A stretch of DNA of 12,664 nucleotides from JBLHGU01 sp047615875 (GTDB lineage: Bacteria > Pseudomonadota > Gammaproteobacteria > Arenicellales > CAJQKF01). The notes under the pieces are model-generated. The model did no database searches. It saw nothing but the letters and a program-made list of their open reading frames with translations, and had not been told where the DNA came from. How positions within the stretch are numbered: the first letter of the stretch is position 1; each line of letters starts with the position of its first letter. The position numbers were made by a program, and so were the translations under genes. The stretch is taken from contig JBLHGU010000141.1 in assembly GCA_047615875.1 (NCBI GenBank), positions 1 through 12,664 of the forward strand, read 5' to 3'. Below are positions 1 to 6,286 of this stretch, piece after piece.

Positions 1-828
1 TTGTGCTCCAGCAGTCTTGCCAATATCGCATCGGGCTCAGTGGGGGGACCATCTGGTTTTGTTGGACTTTCTATGACCATACTGTCGGAAAAAACAGGTG
101 CTTTGGGTCGCAGCGCCGGAATTGCTACAGCGGTCGTCATGTTGATCGGCCTATTTGCAGCTGGTTCACTAATATTCCAGGTTCCGACCTATCTAACAGG
201 AGGGTTTGTTCTGTTGCTGGGAATGGAGCTTTTGAGAGAATGGTTTATAGAAACCCGCGGGCGCTTGCCACTTTCAGAGTGGTTGATCGTTGCCGTAATC
301 CTTCTCGCCGTAATTCTTCTTGGATTTATGCAAGGCCTGGCGGTTGTGATGAGTGATATGGGAGCGCATGGTTTGGTGGACATACAACAGGGTATGGAAG
401 AGTCTCGTAAATCCGGCGCAGTGCGGTTACTGCCTCTGCTTCTTAGTCTATCCAGTGAGGCCCATGCACACTCCGGTGACATAAGACGAGCAAAAACTAT
501 GATTCTGGATGCTGAACGAGTGATGGACGAGAAGGGTGATGTGGCCTGGTCGACCCACGTTCATGTAGCCCATGGAGATATGCTTCAAATGCATGATCCA
601 GAACCCAATATGGAAGCTGCTGCCAAATACCAGGAGGCGATAAAGATTGCCGATGAGCAGGGTGCCCACGCTATGACATTGCGCACCGTTGTTAAATTAA
701 CCAGTCTCTATGAGAAGCTGAATCGCAAGCAAGAATTTATCGAGCCATTAAGAGCTGCGATTGAAAATATTTCCAGCAATAATACTAGTGAGGACTACCG
801 CCGGGCACTGGAATTACTCGAGCAGTAA
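1..828 (+). CDS. 5'-partial chimeric ORF: SulP permease fragment joined to a cyclase-type TPR tail
   Basis: The frame is open from the first base, so the true start is probably upstream. Residues about 6-116 look like the late membrane part of a SulP (SLC26-type) anion permease: a Gly/Ser-rich stretch (SGSVGGPSGFVG), helices near 41-59 and 64-78, a charged link (EWFIETRGRLP) and a helix near 93-116 ending in GFMQGLAVV. Instead of the remaining helices and STAS domain, residues about 117-275 are soluble, helical and TPR-like (QQGMEESRKSGA, SLSSEAHAHSGD, EAIKIADEQGA). This resembles the C-terminal tail of adenylate-cyclase/AAA-ATPase proteins. The join lies around nt 322-350 with no stop or frame change. 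I read it as a deletion fusion of two genes, probably without transport or cyclase activity; a functional fusion cannot be excluded. It converges with the importer operon, 82 nt away, and I see no convincing terminator between them. Confidence 0.6.
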   Translation: MCSSSLANIASGSVGGPSGFVGLSMTILSEKTGALGRSAGIATAVVMLIGLFAAGSLIFQVPTYLTGGFVLLLGMELLREWFIETRGRLPLSEWLIVAVILLAVILLGFMQGLAVVMSDMGAHGLVDIQQGMEESRKSGAVRLLPLLLSLSSEAHAHSGDIRRAKTMILDAERVMDEKGDVAWSTHVHVAHGDMLQMHDPEPNMEAAAKYQEAIKIADEQGAHAMTLRTVVKLTSLYEKLNRKQEFIEPLRAAIENISSNNTSEDYRRALELLEQ

Positions 829-910
829 TCGACAACGTGACGATTACTGAGCCTTGTTGGCCAAAGATAAACCATCGACATGATAGGTTGTTGCCAGCTG
901 CAATAAACTA

Positions 911-1651
911 CTAAATCGCCAGGTATTGCTGGCGTAAATCTGCGTTGTCCAGCACTTCTTGTGCGGTACCATCGAATACCACCTGCCCCATATCAAGGAT
1001 TATCGCTCGATCAGATAATTTCAGCGCGGCCACAGCGTTTTGTTCAACAATTATGGTAGTCATACCTAATTCCTTAATGCCTTGAACAATCCTTTCGATT
1101 TCCTTAACGATGACCGGTGCAAGGCCCTCGTAGGGCTCATCCAGCATTAATAGTTTAATATCACGGGCTAAGGCTCTGGCAACCGCCAGCATTTGTTGTT
1201 CGCCGCCAGAGAGCGTGGTGCCTTCCTGCTTACGACGTTCGGCCAAACGTGGAAAGTGTTCATATATTCTGTCTAACGACCAGCCAATGGGCTCTGCAAT
1301 TTGTGCTAACTGTAAATTCTCTTCTACCGTGAGTCCCTGGATAATTCGTCGATCTTCCGGCACCAAACCAATACCTGCCTGGGAAGCTTCAAATGACTTC
1401 ATGGTGTGTATCGCCTGATGATCTAGCCATACTTCACCCTTCATCATTGCCGGCGAGCCGATCTGGGCAATGGCTCTTAATGTTGACGTCTTACCGGCAC
1501 CATTACGACCCAATAATGCAACGATTTCACCTTCTCTAATATCAAAGCTGACGCCTTGCACAATATAGCTTTCGCCGTAGTAGGCATGCATATCCCAAAC
1601 GGAGAAAAAAGCCGGTGCTGAAGCGGTGGATTTAACTACATGATCTTCCAT
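911..1651 (-). CDS. livF: ABC transporter ATP-binding protein, LivF type (HAAT family)
   Basis: Cytoplasmic ATPase subunit of a branched-chain amino acid/amide-type importer; with the LivG-type subunit it forms the nucleotide-binding dimer that drives uptake. The 246 residues are near the family's usual length, with an extra N-terminal stretch of about 15 residues. Visible motifs: Walker A GRNGAGKT (48-55), canonical signature LSGGEQQM, Walker B LLMLDEP followed by YEGLAP, and VEQN at the switch position, where LivF proteins usually carry Gln rather than His. The start codon overlaps the stop of the upstream ATPase gene by one base (TAATG), with GGGGGAG upstream, so translational coupling is likely. 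It is the last gene of the operon. The substrate cannot be deduced from the ATPase; 'liv' denotes the family only. Confidence 0.9.
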   Translation of the reverse strand: MEDHVVKSTASAPAFFSVWDMHAYYGESYIVQGVSFDIREGEIVALLGRNGAGKTSTLRAIAQIGSPAMMKGEVWLDHQAIHTMKSFEASQAGIGLVPEDRRIIQGLTVEENLQLAQIAEPIGWSLDRIYEHFPRLAERRKQEGTTLSGGEQQMLAVARALARDIKLLMLDEPYEGLAPVIVKEIERIVQGIKELGMTTIIVEQNAVAALKLSDRAIILDMGQVVFDGTAQEVLDNADLRQQYLAI

Positions 1652-2412
1652 TAGTTTACTCCCCCGAGATAAGCTTCCTGAACTTTCGGATTACCACGAA
1701 TCTCATCTGGAGCGCCTTCAGCAATTATTGTACCTTGAGCCAATACAGAAATTTTATCAGCAAGACTGAATACCACATGCATGTCGTGCTCGATAATAAC
1801 CTTGGTCATACCGCGCTCTTTGATGCGCTGCAGAGTATCAATAGTTGCATTGGTATCTGCACGAGACATACCGGCTGTGGGCTCATCCAGTAACAAAAGC
1901 TTTGGACGCTGAACCAGCCCCATGGCTAATTCAAGCCGACGCTTATCACCTCGCGACATGGAGCCTGATTTATCATTACGTTGATCGATTAGACCCATAT
2001 CCTCAAGTACGCGCTCTGCCTCTTCTACAATGCCCTTTTCATCTGCCAGTAAGGTAAATGGATTGAATTTGAACGAGCCATCGCGCTTGGAAAATGCAGG
2101 AATCATGACATTTTCAATTATGGATAATTCCGGAAATATCTCTGGAGTCTGGAACACTCGGACCACACCAGCTTGATTTATTTCATGGGGTTGCTTGCCA
2201 GTAATAATATTACCGTCAAACGTTACCGTGCCCCGATCTGGCTTCAATCGACCAATGCAAACATTTAAAAGTGTGGATTTACCTGCACCGTTAGGCCCAA
2301 TAATGGCATGAGTTTTGCCTTCTTCAATTTGCAGATTGATATTATTCAAAGCGTGCAAACCACCGAAGGTCTTGTCAACATAGGCGATATTTAAAACTGC
2401 GTTGTTTTCCAT
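1651..2412 (-). CDS. livG: ABC transporter ATP-binding protein, LivG type (HAAT family), with variant signature motif
   Basis: Second ATPase subunit of the importer, 253 residues. Walker A is GPNGAGKST (39-47), Walker B is LLLLDEPTAG, and the switch His is present (IIEHDMHVV). The C-terminal part (AEGAPDEIRGNPKVQEAYLG) is typical of LivG. The ABC signature is unusual: MSRGDKRRLE replaces the standard LSGGQxxRxE, so the second Ser/Gly pair is altered while the Arg-Leu-Glu tail is kept. I recall the same variant in alphaproteobacterial relatives of this importer, so it is probably a subfamily trait and not damage. An AGGGGT ribosome-binding site precedes the ATG, 11 nt after the livM-type gene. 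It pairs with the LivF-type subunit, whose signature is canonical. Confidence 0.9.
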   Translation of the reverse strand: MENNAVLNIAYVDKTFGGLHALNNINLQIEEGKTHAIIGPNGAGKSTLLNVCIGRLKPDRGTVTFDGNIITGKQPHEINQAGVVRVFQTPEIFPELSIIENVMIPAFSKRDGSFKFNPFTLLADEKGIVEEAERVLEDMGLIDQRNDKSGSMSRGDKRRLELAMGLVQRPKLLLLDEPTAGMSRADTNATIDTLQRIKERGMTKVIIEHDMHVVFSLADKISVLAQGTIIAEGAPDEIRGNPKVQEAYLGGVN

Positions 2413-2423
2413 CGATAGTACCC

Positions 2424-3548
2424 CTATTGGCCTGTTGAATCAGATTTTGGCTTACGATACTTAGCAACCACTCGGTTGATGCCTTCAACCAGGCCACCAG
2501 GCAGGAAGATGACAATAATCATAAACAATGCTCCAAGAGTCAGATGCCAACCTTCACCAACAAATGGATGCACTAGAGTGACTACGATATTTTGCAGAAT
2601 TTCCGGCAGAAAATCGAAAGTAGCCATCAATGAGGACTCATTGAATGCTGAAAAAATGTTCTCAAAATATTTAATTAGCGCAGCGCCAAGTAGTGGCCCA
2701 GTCAAAGTGCCAACACCACCCAGGATAGTCATCAGAACCACTTCGCCGGAGGCAGTCCATTGCATACGTTCTGCGCCGGCTAGAGGATCAGTAACCGCCA
2801 TCAATGAGCCTGCCATACCTGCATACATGCCGGAGATAACAAACGCCAACAACAGGTAAGGTCGCGTGTTAAAACCGGTATAGCGCATACGATTCTGATT
2901 TGATTTTATAGCGATTAGCATCATGCCAAATGGCGATCGGAATATTCTAAGTGATATAAAAAAACCGACAATCAGGACAACAGCACAAAAATAGAATCCT
3001 GGAAAGCCCTGCATATTGATGCCAAAGAAGTTACCCACCGGCGAGCCTTGCTCGACAATCCCAAACACACTATCCAGAATGCGTGGATCATCCCGTAATA
3101 CCCTCAGACCTGTTTCACCGTTGGTGATTGGGGTCAGAACCGAATAAGCCAGGTTGTAACACATCTGGGCAAATGCCAACGTCAGTATAGAAAAGTAGAT
3201 ACCCGATCTGCGCAGGCTGACATAACCAATAGCTATAGCAAACACACCCGCCAGTAAGGTGCCAAAGAAGACAGCAGGTAAGACATTCATTGATATCAGC
3301 TTGAATGACCATACCGCGGTATAGGATCCAACGCCGAGGAATACTGCGTGTCCAAACGATAGATAGCCCGTCAGACCAAATAGAATATTAAAACCCACCG
3401 CAAACAAACCAAAAATAGCGAATTTTTGCATTAGGTCAGGGTAGCCTGCACCGAATGGCACCAGCCAGATTGGCATCAATAAGATAATGGCTGAAAACAC
3501 GACCATCAATAAGGCATCAGATTTTGAAAGTTTAAAGAATCTCATCAT
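2424..3548 (-). CDS. livM: ABC transporter permease, LivM type (HAAT family)
   Basis: Inner-membrane permease subunit, 374 residues and strongly hydrophobic with roughly ten helices. Family hallmarks are visible: FAVGFNILFGLTGYLSFGHA near residues 50-70, the SLRRSGIYFSILTLAFAQM coupling region, the FGMMLIAIKSNQNRMRYTGFN loop, and GGVGTLTGPLLGA near the C-terminal third. Start: two Met codons in tandem follow a GGAGG placed 8 nt upstream, inside the end of the livH-type gene; only 3 nt separate the two genes. It pairs with the LivH-type subunit to form the translocation path. A loop between helices (about residues 140-175) is longer than in E. coli LivM. The C-terminal tail is basic (VVAKYRKPKSDS). 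Confidence 0.9.
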   Translation of the reverse strand: MMRFFKLSKSDALLMVVFSAIILLMPIWLVPFGAGYPDLMQKFAIFGLFAVGFNILFGLTGYLSFGHAVFLGVGSYTAVWSFKLISMNVLPAVFFGTLLAGVFAIAIGYVSLRRSGIYFSILTLAFAQMCYNLAYSVLTPITNGETGLRVLRDDPRILDSVFGIVEQGSPVGNFFGINMQGFPGFYFCAVVLIVGFFISLRIFRSPFGMMLIAIKSNQNRMRYTGFNTRPYLLLAFVISGMYAGMAGSLMAVTDPLAGAERMQWTASGEVVLMTILGGVGTLTGPLLGAALIKYFENIFSAFNESSLMATFDFLPEILQNIVVTLVHPFVGEGWHLTLGALFMIIVIFLPGGLVEGINRVVAKYRKPKSDSTGQ

Positions 3549-3551
3549 TTT

Positions 3552-4568
3552 TTAGTCCTCCATCACGCCAACACGACCCATCAAACCACGCGGCCTGACC
3601 AGGAGAACAACTACGGCAACCAGATAAATAATAATCTGATCGATACCAGGAAAGATAGACTTCACCTCATTCATGGAAGCGAACGATTGCAGAATGCCTA
3701 ATAAAAAACCTGCAGCGACTGCTCCGCCAAGTGATCCCATGCCACCGACCACTACGACAACAAATGAAAGCACCAGAAAATCCATACCCATGTGGTAGTC
3801 CGGCGGCAATATCGGTGTATACATAACCCCAGCTAGCCCGGCCACTACCGCGGCTATTCCGAACACAATGGTGAAACGTCGTTCGACGTCAATACCAAGT
3901 AAGCCAACCGTTTCGCGGTCTGCCATACCCGCTCGCACCACCATGCCAAAAGTTGTGAACTGCAGAAAGGCAAAAACTGAGAAGATAACAACGCCTGCAA
4001 AGGCCAGATATATCAATCGCCAGTAGGGATACACGACGGAGTCGCCTAAACCAAACAACGAACCTATAGCCGCACTGCCAGCAACAATGTCCGGTGCCGG
4101 GGTGGGGATAGGGTTAGCACCAAAGAATGATTTAACGATTTCCTGTATGACAATCGCCAGCCCAAAGGTTACTAGAATTTGTTCTGCATGGGAGCGTTTG
4201 TAAAAATACTGAATCAGCCCACGCTCCATAATAAGGCCAATCAACAACATTACCGGGATTGCCATTATTATGGATAGCGGCACCACCCAGTCAATCAGCA
4301 TGGTACCTGTATCGCCCCACCAGATTTCCAGATAGGGCACTTCTTTATAAGCATCAAAGAAAGTAATACTTTCGTCCTTAATCTTTTTTGATACCGTCAT
4401 TATGTTTTGAAAGGTGACCGCACAAAACGCACCCATCATAAATAACGCACCATGGGCGAAGTTGACAACACCGAGGGTTCCGAACACCAACGTCAGACCA
4501 AGGGCAATTAGTGCGTACGCACCGCCCTTGTCCAGACCGTTCAGTACTTGCAAGAAAATCGCATCCAC
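3552..4568 (-). CDS. livH: ABC transporter permease, LivH type (HAAT family)
   Basis: Inner-membrane permease subunit, 338 residues. The N-terminus LNGLDKGGAYALIALGLTLVFG and the following GVVNFAHGALFMMGAF are diagnostic of LivH/UrtB permeases. Further on, HAEQILVTFGLAIVIQE, RAGMADRETVGLLGIDVERR and VVVVGGMGSLGGAVAAGFLLG are also family motifs. It is about 30 residues longer than E. coli LivH, partly from a polar insert near residues 60-85 (SKKIKDESITFFDAYKEV). The start is GTG (4566-4568), chosen because the conserved N-terminus begins there; the upstream GGTAAG is a weak ribosome-binding site. The 130-nt gap to the binding-protein gene contains two hairpins, which probably lower expression relative to the binding protein. 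Confidence 0.9.
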   Translation of the reverse strand: MDAIFLQVLNGLDKGGAYALIALGLTLVFGTLGVVNFAHGALFMMGAFCAVTFQNIMTVSKKIKDESITFFDAYKEVPYLEIWWGDTGTMLIDWVVPLSIIMAIPVMLLIGLIMERGLIQYFYKRSHAEQILVTFGLAIVIQEIVKSFFGANPIPTPAPDIVAGSAAIGSLFGLGDSVVYPYWRLIYLAFAGVVIFSVFAFLQFTTFGMVVRAGMADRETVGLLGIDVERRFTIVFGIAAVVAGLAGVMYTPILPPDYHMGMDFLVLSFVVVVVGGMGSLGGAVAAGFLLGILQSFASMNEVKSIFPGIDQIIIYLVAVVVLLVRPRGLMGRVGVMED

Positions 4569-4606
4569 GAGCGCTTACCGGAAAATGTTAGAGAATTAAT
4601 GAGACA

Positions 4607-4628
4607 TTGGCGGTCGAATGACCGCCAA
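4607..4628 (-). promoter_or_regulatory. Perfect 9-bp hairpin between binding-protein and permease genes
   Basis: Arms TTGGCGGTC and GACCGCCAA pair perfectly around a 4-nt loop. In the minus-strand transcript it is the second of two hairpins after the binding-protein stop. It has no U-tract behind it, so it is more likely an RNA-stability or processing element, or a leaky attenuator, than a full terminator. Confidence 0.6.
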
Positions 4629-4657
4629 CGCCCGAAGTGTACGCCCTTTCCTGGGCA

Positions 4658-4685
4658 GGATGTGTAACCGATAGGCTACACACCC
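4658..4685 (-). promoter_or_regulatory. 12-bp hairpin just after the binding-protein gene
   Basis: In the minus-strand RNA, GGGUGUGUAGCC pairs with GGUUACACAUCC around a UAUC loop: 12 bp including two G-U wobbles. The wobbles pair well only in the minus-strand RNA, which fits a function in the transcript of this operon. It begins about 14 nt after the binding-protein stop codon. No poly-U tail follows. A role protecting the 3' end of an abundant binding-protein mRNA, as with malE-type operons, is inferred. Confidence 0.6.
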
Positions 4686-4698
4686 GCTTACGCAAAAA

Positions 4699-6033
4699 TT
4701 ATACGCAATTTCCGAGTTCACCACCCAGCATAGATGGATCGTACTCAACCTGTGCGCGAGGAACTTCCTGAACAACTTCCAGCAGATCAAACTGGCTGGA
4801 AGGATTTTCGTTGCCCCGTACAACCAGCACATCTTTGAAGCACTGGTGATCAGAAGCACGATACTCGGTAGCACCGTTACCCATGCCATCAAACTTAAAG
4901 CCTTCCAGAGCTGTGATAACTTCACAGGGATTGAAAGAGCCAGCGGTTTCACATGCGTTAGCATATAGAAGTGTCTGACAGTAAGTGGTATGAGCAGCCT
5001 GTGATGGTGGAAAACCGTATTCGGCACCGAAAGACTTAACGAAAGCAGCAGAGCCTTCATCTTGTAGTGACCAGTTCCAGTTGGTTGAACCGAAGATGCC
5101 TTTGATATTTTCACCAGCACCCTGAGCCATCAGACGAGAGAACAGTGGAACAACAATCTGGAAGTCTTTACCGTTAACCTGTTTATCACGCAGGCCAAAC
5201 TGTACAGCCTGGGTTAGAGAGTTAACCATGTCTTTGCCATAGTGGTTCAGAACCAGAACATCTGCACCAGAATTTAATACTGGAGTGATGTACTGAGAGA
5301 AATCACCAGCACCCAGAGGGGTGCGAACAGCAGCAGCCGTATTCCAGCCCAGTGCTTCGGTATATTTCTTGATTGAACCTTCTTGACTCCAGCCCCAGGT
5401 GTAATCAGCGGTCAGGTGGTAAGCATTACGATCTTTACCGAAATTGGATTCCAGTACTGGACCTAAACAAGCGCCGGACATTTCAGTATTGAAGAAGTGA
5501 CGAAAACCATATTTGCGCTTGTCCTTACCGGTGGTGTCATTGGAGTGAGTCAGACCAGCCATGAAGATTACGCCGGCTTCCTGACACAGAGACTGAACAG
5601 CAATCGCCACACCAGAAGAAGAGCCACCTGTGATCATGATAGCGCCGTCTTTTTCAATCATTCGCTTGGCAGATGCACGAGCCGCGTCAGATTTAGTTTG
5701 GGTATCACCAGTTACATACTCAACTTTCTTACCGTTGATGCCGTTACCTTTAAGTGAAAGAGGCTTCATGGTATTCATCATACCGCCGTCGCCTTCACCA
5801 TTGATGTGCTTTACAGCCAGTTTGTAGGCGCGCAATTCATCAGCACCCTCGTCAGCATAAGCACCGGTTTGCGGTACGTTGAACCCTAAGGTTACTGTGG
5901 CACCGTTACCTGGGTTATTGGTGAAATCAGCAGCCCATGCATCACGTACGAAAAAGCTTGGAGCAACACCAGCAGCGCCAAGAGCGGCACCACCTTTTAA
6001 TAGACCACGACGGGTCATTTTAGATTGACTCAT
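4699..6033 (-). CDS. Tat-exported ABC transporter substrate-binding protein (branched-chain amino acid/amide family)
   Basis: Periplasmic solute-binding protein, 444 residues, first gene of the importer operon. The N-terminus has a twin-arginine signal (MTRRGLLKGG, then a Gly/Ala-rich core) with likely cleavage after AWA near residue 34, so it is probably exported folded. The mature part is a type I periplasmic binding fold: TLGFNVPQTGAYADEGADE, GINGKKVEYVTGDTQT, IMITGGSSSGVAIAVQSL, VIFMAGLTHSND and GAGDFSQYITPVLNSGADVLVL. It resembles binding proteins annotated as branched-chain amino acid receptors in marine proteobacteria. It does not look like UrtA, and the true ligand is unknown. A strong AGGAGG (6044-6049) lies 10 nt before the ATG. 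The neighbouring short-chain-acid regulator hints at a carbon-source ligand, but this is inference. Confidence 0.88.
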   Translation of the reverse strand: MSQSKMTRRGLLKGGAALGAAGVAPSFFVRDAWAADFTNNPGNGATVTLGFNVPQTGAYADEGADELRAYKLAVKHINGEGDGGMMNTMKPLSLKGNGINGKKVEYVTGDTQTKSDAARASAKRMIEKDGAIMITGGSSSGVAIAVQSLCQEAGVIFMAGLTHSNDTTGKDKRKYGFRHFFNTEMSGACLGPVLESNFGKDRNAYHLTADYTWGWSQEGSIKKYTEALGWNTAAAVRTPLGAGDFSQYITPVLNSGADVLVLNHYGKDMVNSLTQAVQFGLRDKQVNGKDFQIVVPLFSRLMAQGAGENIKGIFGSTNWNWSLQDEGSAAFVKSFGAEYGFPPSQAAHTTYCQTLLYANACETAGSFNPCEVITALEGFKFDGMGNGATEYRASDHQCFKDVLVVRGNENPSSQFDLLEVVQEVPRAQVEYDPSMLGGELGNCV

Positions 6034-6187
6034 GATTAATGTTCCTCCTAAAGGACACTAGTCAGTTAATGATAACGCGGAGGAAATTTATGACAGCCAA
6101 TCCTCATAGATGCTACCACTACCCCACGCTGTCGAAACATTACGACCCGGGCAGTCTACGAGGTGCTGTTAACAGGTACAATAACTT

Positions 6188-6215
6188 ATTGTAATCAAAC
6201 ATATATTGCTGTAAA
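6188..6215 (-). promoter_or_regulatory. Candidate sigma70 promoter of the importer operon
   Basis: On the minus strand, TTTACA (6210-6215, five of six to the -35 consensus) is followed after 16 nt by TACAAT (6188-6193, five of six to the -10 consensus). Transcription would start near 6181, giving a 5' leader of about 148 nt before the ATG at 6033. The -35 hexamer lies inside one copy of the TTTRCARC repeat, so a protein bound there would block the promoter. Confidence 0.5.
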
Positions 6216-6247
6216 TTTTGCAACCACAATTAAAGAATTGTTGTAAA
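6205..6247. promoter_or_regulatory. Candidate operator cluster: three TTTRCARC motifs in the divergent control region
   Basis: ATTGCTGTAAA (6205-6215) and ATTGTTGTAAA (6237-6247) are direct repeats offset by 32 bp, about three helical turns. A third copy, TTTGCAAC, faces the other way at 6217-6224. The third and second copies form an imperfect dyad, TTTGCAAC-cac-AATT against AATT-GTTGTAAA, around AAAG. The first copy covers the importer's -35 and the second a weak -35 candidate (TTGTAA) for the regulator gene. From memory, the RamB/PrpR relatives of the adjacent regulator recognise TTTGCAAA-like sites, so autoregulation plus control of the importer is plausible. Confidence 0.45.
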
Positions 6248-6286
6248 TAATTAACAAATTGTGAATAAATCTTCGTTTCCAGTCTT

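Noticed and set aside
829..910. Terminator between the converging chimeric gene and the importer operon
   Set aside because: Only an imperfect seven-pair stem with a bulge (around 870-889) is present, with no T-tract on either strand.
4596..5120. 174-residue frame on the minus strand overlapping the binding-protein gene
   Set aside because: It is an out-of-frame reading of the binding-protein gene, whose own frame has a Tat signal and conserved family motifs along its whole length.
4699..6033. Urea-binding protein UrtA
   Set aside because: The layout of five genes fits urea importers too, but the mature N-terminus and ligand-loop motifs do not look like UrtA, and no urease or urea-related gene is in the window.
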